Shown here piece by piece: positions 6,384 through 11,899 of a DNA stretch of 11,899 nt. This DNA comes from a bacterium. GTDB lineage: Bacteria > RBG-13-66-14. Within the stretch, counting starts at the first letter, position 1. Each line of letters starts with the position of its first letter. The notes under the pieces were generated by a model. That model was not told the DNA's origin. It made no database searches and worked only from the letters and a program-made list of their open reading frames with translations. The position numbers were made by a program, and so were the translations under genes. The DNA is taken from the NCBI GenBank assembly GCA_026398675.1, contig JAPLSK010000181.1, positions 1 through 11,899 of the forward strand, in the 5' to 3' direction.

Positions 6384-9300
6384 ATGCAGACATACTCAAA
6401 ACAACAAGCTTTCGACAAAATAAAGAAATTAGTCGATACCTTTGCCGATAATGAGACCTTGCTACAAGATACAGCTGAGGCTCAAATTGAGGAGAACTAC
6501 ATCCGTCCGCTATTCAGTGCTCTAAATTGGAATACGGAGAATGAAGGTTTATCACCTGCAAATTGGGAGTTCGTACTCCAAGACACGGACAAGAAGGGCA
6601 AGAGGCCGGACTATCGTTTGCAGCTAAATGGGCAACATCTGTGTTTAATGGATGCAAAGATGGTCAAGTACAGCATGCATGACCCCAGGTGGCAGTGGCA
6701 AGTTTACAAGTACGCCTACGCTACACAAAATAACCCCACGCAACATAAAGTGGACTTCGGAGTCTTGACGGATTTTCAGGAATTTATTCTTCTCGACTGC
6801 ACTTTCGAGGCAAAGGAACAAGAAGCAGTCAACAACTTCCGTGTACTGGATTGGCGCTATAATGACTATGTGAACCAGTTTGACCAGCTTTGGAAATTGT
6901 TTGAACGAAACAACATGCTTGAGGCTAGCCGTGACCGAAAGACTGGATTGTGGTCATGTTACTTATCTCCAGAACAAGCAAAGGCTAACCGCGTTGCCCC
7001 TGACAAGGGATTTCTCGACAAGCTCGACCACGAAAAGACCGGCTGGAGAATACGGTTAGCCAAAGATATGAAGAAGTGCTGCCCTAGCCTTACCGGGGAG
7101 GTCATTACCGGGGCTGTCCAACTTATCATTGACAGAATTATGTTCATCAAAGCAATATCTGATAGGGATATTGACGATGACTATCTTGCAAAACTAGGTG
7201 AGTGCGTAGAAAAGAATGGATTGGATGAAAACGACCGCGACTGGTTTATCGCGGCAAAACCGCTATTCGACCGGCTGGATCGCTTCTATAATGGTAGTGT
7301 GTTCGCACCCCGACCGGAACTGGAAGCAGTAGTCACATCCAATCGTGTTGTTCGAGACATCATTCGTGAACTCGATCCCAATCATTCGCCCTATGACCTC
7401 AGTTATCTTCCAGTCGAAATCCTTGGAACGATCTACGAACGTTTTCTTGGCAATGTTGTCCGCACGACAGACCATCAGGTAAAGATTGAAGAAAAGCCAG
7501 AGGTTAAAAAAGCCAAGGGCGTCTACTACACGCCCTCATACATCGTGGATTACATTGTCGAACATACTGTGGGCAGGTTGCTTGCCGATTGTAAGACTCC
7601 CGAAGATGTAGAGAAGTTGAAGATTCTCGACCCCGCCTGTGGCTCCGGTAGTTTCCTTCTCGGTGCATACAACGCTTTAATAGATTGGCATAAAGCCTTC
7701 TATGCAACAAAAACCAAACCGGCCCGCGAAGCAGCCTATCGGGATGCCAATGGGACTATTCGACTTACAGCAAAACTCAAAAGAAAAATTCTTAGCAACA
7801 ACATTTTTGGTGTTGACATAGACCAGCAAGCGGTAGAGGTTACTCGATTTTCTCTTTCACTTAAGGCTTTGGAGGACACCCGTAAGGATGAACTCGATGA
7901 GGAGCGGAATCTGTTCAAGGAAACCATGTTGCCTGACCTCAAGAGTAACATCGTCTGTGGTAACTCGCTCATTGGCACAGATATATTGGAGGGCCGTCTT
8001 TTTACCCCCAAAGAGGAGTGCAAGCTCAACCCCATGAACTATAAAGATAAATTCCCAAATATTATGGCGCAGGGAGGCTTTGATTTAGTGATTGGTAATC
8101 CACCTTGGGGGGCAGAATTTTCCGAACCAGAACTAGAGTATCTCAGACAAAAAAACAAGGATATAATCGTTAGGATGATTGATTCATTTATGTATTTTGT
8201 CCATCAGGGTTGCCTTAAACTAACTTCGCGGGGGTACTTTGGCATGATTTTACCTGATGTGGTATTGTACCAAATCGATAATATGAATTTAAGAAAATTT
8301 ATGCTTGCTGGTTTCAATATCAAATCATTGTTCAATATGGGGGATGTGTTCGTGAAAGTGACAAGGCCAGCATCAATTATTATTCTAGCTAAGCCGAAAA
8401 TACTCAAGAATGTTGTTGAAATTGGAAATTTTTCACATCTTCCCAAAAGTGAGAAAGCTTCATCTCTCTTGGATGTTTCTATAAAAGAAAAAGTGCAACA
8501 GGAAGTGTTAGAGAAAATCCCGTGGTATTTATTTATTACAGAGAATCCATCTTACTATAACATTTGGACTAAAGTAAAAGATAGCCCGCATTTATTACTT
8601 CAGGATTATGTCGATGAGGATGGAATCCAACGGGGTGTGAGTCCAGACTTAAAAGAGGCCTTTATTGTTGACAGTACCAATATGCAAAAATATAAGCTAG
8701 AAGTAAAGAAATTGAAGAAAACAATGACGGGGGGGCAACACGTTAAGCGTTACTATATAGATTACCCCGATCTCTGGGTGATATATACTGACCGCAACGA
8801 AGATTTTAATAAGTTACCACATATTTGCCATTACATTGACCAATTTAAGAATCAAGTGACCTGTGTCGAGGTTCAGCAAAAAAAACACCCCTTATATTCA
8901 CTGCATAGGCCAAGGAAAAAACGAATTTTTTTAAAGGAAGAAAAATTCGTTGGTGTAATAACTGAGGATGAGATTATCGTTGCACTGGATTCTAAACAAA
9001 CCTTTGTTACAGATGGGCTATATATTTTTGGTGTTAGGAAATGTATCAATTCAAAATATCTGATGGCTATCCTAAACTCAAAATTATTCGTTTTCATATA
9101 CCGTCTATTAGCTTTAGAGTCAGGTCGTGTTTTAGCACAAGTAAAACCAAGTATTATAAAACAACTTCCCATCCGAACTATAGACTTCGACAACAAAGAT
9201 GACAAGGTAATGCACGACCGTTTAGTTGTGCTTGTTGAGCGGATGCTGATAGCAAAGAAAGAATGGTCAACTGCGCAAACAGAGAAAGATAAAACATACT

Positions 9301-9413
9301 ACAAAGACAAATGCGACGCTATCGACAAGCAGATCAATGAGCTAGTTTACGATCTCTATGGGTTAACCCCAGAAGAGATTGAAATAGTGAAAGCGGTTCA
9401 AGCTCCACGGTGA
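6384..9413 (+). CDS. Type IIG restriction-modification enzyme (nuclease + N6-adenine methylase + TaqI-like specificity domain)
   Basis: This single 1009-residue chain should methylate adenine in a specific DNA site and cut unmodified DNA, as in the Eco57I group. The N-terminus resembles the HsdR nuclease domain: P75-D76, then D90-A-K92, then Q106-x-x-x-Y110, the PD-(D/E)xK and QxxxY elements. The methylase follows: GVYYTPSYIVDYI (379-391), SAM-binding DPACGSGSF (416-424) and catalytic NPPW (572-575). From ~residue 700 the chain fits a TaqI-like target-recognition domain, with GGQHVKRYYID (~783), SLHRPRKKRIF, ILNSKLFVF (~896) and IKQLPI. It ends in a charged helical segment and LYGLTPEEIEIV, common in this family. 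All catalytic motifs are present and the frame is intact. There is no helicase or Walker motif, so it is not type I, III or ISP, and no separate specificity subunit is nearby. Codon use is AT-rich, unlike all neighbours. AAGGAA at 6370-6375 is the ribosome site. The DNA site recognised cannot be read from sequence alone. Confidence 0.92.
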   Translation: MQTYSKQQAFDKIKKLVDTFADNETLLQDTAEAQIEENYIRPLFSALNWNTENEGLSPANWEFVLQDTDKKGKRPDYRLQLNGQHLCLMDAKMVKYSMHDPRWQWQVYKYAYATQNNPTQHKVDFGVLTDFQEFILLDCTFEAKEQEAVNNFRVLDWRYNDYVNQFDQLWKLFERNNMLEASRDRKTGLWSCYLSPEQAKANRVAPDKGFLDKLDHEKTGWRIRLAKDMKKCCPSLTGEVITGAVQLIIDRIMFIKAISDRDIDDDYLAKLGECVEKNGLDENDRDWFIAAKPLFDRLDRFYNGSVFAPRPELEAVVTSNRVVRDIIRELDPNHSPYDLSYLPVEILGTIYERFLGNVVRTTDHQVKIEEKPEVKKAKGVYYTPSYIVDYIVEHTVGRLLADCKTPEDVEKLKILDPACGSGSFLLGAYNALIDWHKAFYATKTKPAREAAYRDANGTIRLTAKLKRKILSNNIFGVDIDQQAVEVTRFSLSLKALEDTRKDELDEERNLFKETMLPDLKSNIVCGNSLIGTDILEGRLFTPKEECKLNPMNYKDKFPNIMAQGGFDLVIGNPPWGAEFSEPELEYLRQKNKDIIVRMIDSFMYFVHQGCLKLTSRGYFGMILPDVVLYQIDNMNLRKFMLAGFNIKSLFNMGDVFVKVTRPASIIILAKPKILKNVVEIGNFSHLPKSEKASSLLDVSIKEKVQQEVLEKIPWYLFITENPSYYNIWTKVKDSPHLLLQDYVDEDGIQRGVSPDLKEAFIVDSTNMQKYKLEVKKLKKTMTGGQHVKRYYIDYPDLWVIYTDRNEDFNKLPHICHYIDQFKNQVTCVEVQQKKHPLYSLHRPRKKRIFLKEEKFVGVITEDEIIVALDSKQTFVTDGLYIFGVRKCINSKYLMAILNSKLFVFIYRLLALESGRVLAQVKPSIIKQLPIRTIDFDNKDDKVMHDRLVVLVERMLIAKKEWSTAQTEKDKTYYKDKCDAIDKQINELVYDLYGLTPEEIEIVKAVQAPR
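8729..8735 (+). repeat. Seven-G homopolymer inside the restriction-modification gene
   Basis: Seven consecutive G bases stand in a locally AT-rich stretch, coding across Thr-Gly-Gly just before the GGQHVKRY motif of the recognition domain. A gain or loss of one base would truncate or alter that domain. An A8 run at 8878-8885 follows. Such tracts can slip during replication, but seven bases is short for a true contingency tract. Confidence 0.9.
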
Positions 9414-9432
9414 ACTTTAGTAGGGATGGGTC

Positions 9433-9855
9433 ATGATCGAGACCGGTCGCGTTTTACGGCGTCTCGACGGGGGCCGGGTCGAGGTGGAGGTCACCCCCGG
9501 AGAGGACTGCGGCGAGTGCAAAATCTGCGCGAGCCTCGCCGGTGACGGAAAGAACATCCTCGTCGCCGACAACGCCGCGGGCGCGGACGAGGGGGAGTGC
9601 GTCCGGATAGAGATAGAGCCGAAGAGGATGGTCGGCCTCTCCGCCCTGGTGTTCCTCCTGCCCGTAGTCGCCTTCGTCGCCGGTTACGCCCTGACGGCGG
9701 TCTTCGTCGGTCAGGGAACCGCCGGGCAGACCGCCCTCGGCGTCGCGGGCGGGGCCGTACTCCTGGTTCTCTCCTTCTTTCCGGCCATTCGCATTGCCCG
9801 GAACTCCAAGACCCCCCTCGTGCGGGTCGTGGAGCGCGTGGAGCCACCCGCCTGA
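9433..9855 (+). CDS. rseC: RseC/MucC-family positive regulator-like membrane protein
   Basis: This 140-residue protein matches the RseC (SoxR-reducing system) family. Known members modulate the sigma-E envelope stress response or help reduce SoxR, and some occur with Rnf electron-transport genes. The order is typical: a short N-terminal domain (IETGRVLRRLDGGRVEVEV) with a cysteine cluster Cys26-x-x-Cys29-x-x-Cys32, a small beta region with Cys56 (GECVRIEIEP), then two membrane helices at ~66-91 and ~100-120, and a short cytoplasmic tail. The cysteines could bind a metal or iron-sulphur cluster or act in redox; that is inference. The ATG at 9433 follows AGGGATGGG. It begins 19 bases after the AT-rich gene, so it may now depend on that gene's promoter or on read-through from the barrel gene. 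No rnf, rpoE or rseA/B gene is in view. Confidence 0.85.
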   Translation: MIETGRVLRRLDGGRVEVEVTPGEDCGECKICASLAGDGKNILVADNAAGADEGECVRIEIEPKRMVGLSALVFLLPVVAFVAGYALTAVFVGQGTAGQTALGVAGGAVLLVLSFFPAIRIARNSKTPLVRVVERVEPPA

Positions 9856-9946
9856 CGGGTCCCATCCGGTCCGCGCCGGACGCCGGGTCCACGGAGGTGC
9901 GGCCGTCCGCTTATTCCCGCAAAGAATTTCCTCCCCCCGCGCCGTT

Positions 9947-11899
9947 TTGGCCCCTGCAGGACGGCGTCTTTTCCTCATCTTCCTCTTTTTCATCGTTCAC
10001 CCCGCGGGAGCGTCGGAGCTGGCCGAGAGCTACGAGGCCCTTCCCCGGGTGGAGGTGCAGCTCACCGCCGATGGGATGACCGCCCAGTTCCGGCTCCCCC
10101 ACCGGCTGATTCTGGCCGGCAGCGAGAGTGTGCTGCGCGACGGCGCGCCGCTCGAGCCCCTCGCCGACTACCGGATGGACTACACCGCGGGGGTCCTCGT
10201 AATTCTCGCCGGCCCACCCCGGGCCGGGACCGTCCTCACCGTCGCCTACCGCTACCTGCCCCTGGGCGAGGCCCCGACGTCCACCGAGCCGCGGAACCTC
10301 TTCGAGCGCCCGTCCGACTACGTGGGTGCCGGCGACCGCGTGAAAATCTCCGGTTCCAAGGGGGTCGGTCTCCGGCTCACGAGCGGCCAGGGGCTGGGCG
10401 TCGTTCAGTCTCTCGACGTGGCCCTCTCCGGGGAGCTCGCCTCCGGGCTCTACCTCGAAGGTGTCCTCTCCGACTCCGACCTCCCGGTGAGCGTGGAGGG
10501 GACGAGCGCCGAGCTGGAGGAGTTGGACGAGGTGCGGCTCTCGGCCTGGACCGATCACATGCGCTTGGACCTGGGCGACTACTACACGCGCGGCGAGGGC
10601 GAACCGGGGACGGACCGGTACGGACCGGGCGAGCGTCGGTTCGAGGGTGTGCAGCTCAACCTCGACTACACGGGGTGGGGTCTCTGGGGGGCGGTGAGCC
10701 GGGCGAAGGGCCAGGCCGCCGCCAACCGCTTCAACCCCACCCCCGGCGTGTGCGGTCCATACCAGCTCCTGGGCGACTCGGGCGAGACGAACCTGGTACT
10801 GGTCGCCGGGAGTGAGGAGGTGTACCTCAACGGGGTGCGCCTTTCCCGCGGGCTGGGCGCGGACTACACCGTGGACTACTCCCTGGGCACGGTGACCTTC
10901 AACCCCGCCCTGGCCCTCCACGCCTCGGACGAGGTTCTGGTCCGCTTCAGCTACTCCTCCCTCGGCTACCGCCGCGACTTCTACGGCGGGCGATTCCGCC
11001 TGGGCATCGGCCCCGGCGACCTCTTCCTGGCCTATTATCACGAGGGCGACGACCCCGCGTCCGACCTGTGGGGCCTGACCGACGCCGACCGCGACATGCT
11101 CTCCCGGGCGGGGGACCGGCCGGTGAGCCGCCCCCTCTCCGGCCCCGACGCCTTCGAGTATGTGGGCGACGGAGAGGGCGACTACGACCTGGTTTACGAC
11201 CCCCGGACCGGCCAGTACTCCTTCCAGCCCTCGCCGGGCGGGGCGTACCGGCGTCGGATCTGGACCATCCCCGCCCCGAGCCGTCACCGGCTGGCGGTTT
11301 TCGGCGGGGACCTCCTGCGGTGGGAGGACTTCCGCCTGACCGGGGAGCTGGCCCTCTCGGACTACGACCAGAACCTCTTCTCCGAATTGGACGACGATGA
11401 CAACGCGGCCCTGGCCGGTCACGGGGAGTTAGAGTGGCGGCTGCCCCTGGACACCGACGCCTTGACGCTGAGCCTGGGCGGGGAGCGCCACGAGCCGGGC
11501 TTCCGGGCTCTCACCGCGGCCGAGGACGACCCCGAGCTGCACCGGCGCTGGGGCTACGACCCCGAGGGGAGATACCTGCGGGAGGGGGTGTCGGGGGAGG
11601 TCGCCTACGGCTTCGGTCGGGGGCCGGAGCTCTCCCTGACCGGGTCGTGGTTGTGGCTGACCGGCGAGCCCGAGCGGCGCGACACGGCCAAGCCCGGCCT
11701 GGCCGCGCCGCGGGGGTGGTGGCGACGGCTGTGGGAGCTGGGGACCGGCGTGAGCTGGCCCGACCCCGTGGGGCTCGCCTACACCTACCGCCACCAGGAG
11801 GGGCGGGCGTCGGTGGAGCCGCCGAACGCCTTCGAGCCGGGCGACCCGGCCTCCACCGAGGTGATGGTGGGCGCCCAAGTCCACGACGGGCTGCTGTCA
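9947..11899 (+). CDS. Large secreted or outer-membrane protein with duplicated beta module, function unknown (3' end outside window)
   Basis: The frame is open without a stop from well before 9947 to the last base, and 651 residues are visible. I chose TTG 9947: the only other ATG/GTG/TTG codon in frame between 9782 and 10016 is a TTG at 9794 inside rseC. It gives a convincing signal peptide (APAGRRLFLIFLFFIVHPAG, cleavage near AGA|SE). It has no good ribosome site, so the start is the weak point. The mature chain is acidic, Tyr/Asp/Gly-rich and strand-like, for example FRLGIGPGDLFLAYYHEGD, LRWEDFRLTGELALSDYD and ALTLSLGGERHEPGF. A module with pattern AGSExV, xxG, DYxxDYxxG occurs twice (residues 57-107 and 287-340). 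The 5' boundary is 91 bases after rseC. It may be a barrel or a surface fibre-like protein; I cannot assign a family. A 503-residue antisense frame over the same bases is a codon-bias shadow. Confidence 0.82.
   Translation, partial: MAPAGRRLFLIFLFFIVHPAGASELAESYEALPRVEVQLTADGMTAQFRLPHRLILAGSESVLRDGAPLEPLADYRMDYTAGVLVILAGPPRAGTVLTVAYRYLPLGEAPTSTEPRNLFERPSDYVGAGDRVKISGSKGVGLRLTSGQGLGVVQSLDVALSGELASGLYLEGVLSDSDLPVSVEGTSAELEELDEVRLSAWTDHMRLDLGDYYTRGEGEPGTDRYGPGERRFEGVQLNLDYTGWGLWGAVSRAKGQAAANRFNPTPGVCGPYQLLGDSGETNLVLVAGSEEVYLNGVRLSRGLGADYTVDYSLGTVTFNPALALHASDEVLVRFSYSSLGYRRDFYGGRFRLGIGPGDLFLAYYHEGDDPASDLWGLTDADRDMLSRAGDRPVSRPLSGPDAFEYVGDGEGDYDLVYDPRTGQYSFQPSPGGAYRRRIWTIPAPSRHRLAVFGGDLLRWEDFRLTGELALSDYDQNLFSELDDDDNAALAGHGELEWRLPLDTDALTLSLGGERHEPGFRALTAAEDDPELHRRWGYDPEGRYLREGVSGEVAYGFGRGPELSLTGSWLWLTGEPERRDTAKPGLAAPRGWWRRLWELGTGVSWPDPVGLAYTYRHQEGRASVEPPNAFEPGDPASTEVMVGAQVHDGLLS
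10115..10267 (+). repeat. Beta module copy 1 in the large secreted protein
   Basis: This 51-residue module opens with AGSESVLRDGAPL, continues with ADYRMDYTAGVLVIL and closes with TVLTVAYRYLPLG. It aligns end to end with the second copy at 10805-10966: AGSE-V, a short turn with G, L, then DY-x-x-DY-x-x-G, then alternating strand residues. It sits at residues 57-107, directly after the N-terminal mature segment. Confidence 0.75.
10805..10966 (+). repeat. Beta module copy 2 in the large secreted protein
   Basis: This 54-residue module opens with AGSEEVYLNGVRL, continues with ADYTVDYSLGTVTF and closes with EVLVRFSYSSLG. Relative to copy 1 it has three extra residues, in the first turn and the loop before the last strand. 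It lies about 180 residues downstream of copy 1, at residues 287-340. The protein similarity is clear while the DNA has diverged, so the duplication is old. Confidence 0.75.

Larger units (their letters stand above)
6301..9432. other. AT-rich foreign segment (restriction-modification cassette) between two host genes
   Basis: Host genes on both sides are very GC-rich (a 60-base row counted in the TolC gene gives 48/60). Sampled rows in this segment give 45-53% in the first part and 25-42% later. The step is abrupt: the barrel gene ends at 6300 in GC-rich sequence, AT-rich sequence starts within ~80 bases, and GC-rich sequence returns at once after 9413. Only one gene lies inside. I found no integrase, transposase, tRNA or obvious flanking direct repeats, so the mode of entry is not visible. 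Exact edges are uncertain by tens of bases. Confidence 0.8.

Noticed and set aside
6384..9413. BREX PglX, type I or type ISP enzyme as alternatives for the large methylase
   Set aside because: The N-terminal PD...DAK and QxxxY nuclease elements argue against PglX. The absence of helicase motifs and of a separate specificity gene argues against type I and ISP.
6301..9432. Transposon or prophage around the AT-rich gene
   Set aside because: No transposase, integrase, phage gene, terminal inverted repeats at the edges or target-site duplication could be found.
9869..9881. Short hairpin GTCCG-CGC-CGGAC after rseC
   Set aside because: A five-base stem without a following T-run is common by chance in such GC-rich sequence and does not make a terminator.
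9911..11422. Long open frame of 503 codons on the minus strand
   Set aside because: It lies antisense to a frame with a signal peptide and repeated beta modules. Its product is a Val/Gly/Pro/Arg-rich string without domains, as expected from the complement of GC-rich coding sequence.

Overview
This window comes from a GC-rich Gram-negative-type bacterium. Hand-counted host rows reach about 80% G+C. The signs of a two-membrane cell are a TolC-family outer-membrane protein, a beta-barrel precursor ending in Phe, an RseC-type membrane protein and several Sec signal peptides. The genes do not name the species. Composition and gene style would suit an uncultured candidate phylum (the Coatesbacteria type comes to mind), but that is a guess. 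All eight genes lie on the + strand.

Layout. (1) Bases 2-2562 hold the end of resB and all of ccsA/resC, overlapping by 4 bases: the two-part System II haem-delivery and cytochrome c synthase machinery. (2) Bases 2641-3966 encode a TolC-like efflux outer-membrane protein, behind a likely extended -10 promoter, with no pump or adaptor beside it. (3) Bases 4071-4955 encode PyrF, orotidine 5'-phosphate decarboxylase. (4) Bases 4993-6300 encode a probable outer-membrane beta-barrel of unknown function. (5) Bases 6384-9413 carry one large AT-rich gene for a type IIG restriction-modification enzyme (nuclease, adenine methylase and DNA-recognition domain in one chain). It has its own promoter-like element embedded in a perfect inverted repeat, and it is clearly foreign to its surroundings. 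(6) Bases 9433-9855 encode an RseC-family protein. (7) From about 9947 to the right edge runs a large secreted or outer-membrane protein of unknown function, cut off by the window end. It contains a duplicated beta-rich module.

How it fits together. Most host genes concern the cell envelope (cytochrome c assembly, outer-membrane export, barrel proteins, RseC), with pyrF a housekeeping passenger. The restriction-modification gene looks like a single-gene defence cassette dropped between the barrel gene and rseC. Inside it, composition falls again from roughly 45-53% to roughly 25-35% G+C where the recognition half begins, which suggests the specificity module has its own history. No rRNA, tRNA, CRISPR array, transposase or integrase was seen, and no gene-free stretch exceeds 300 bases.
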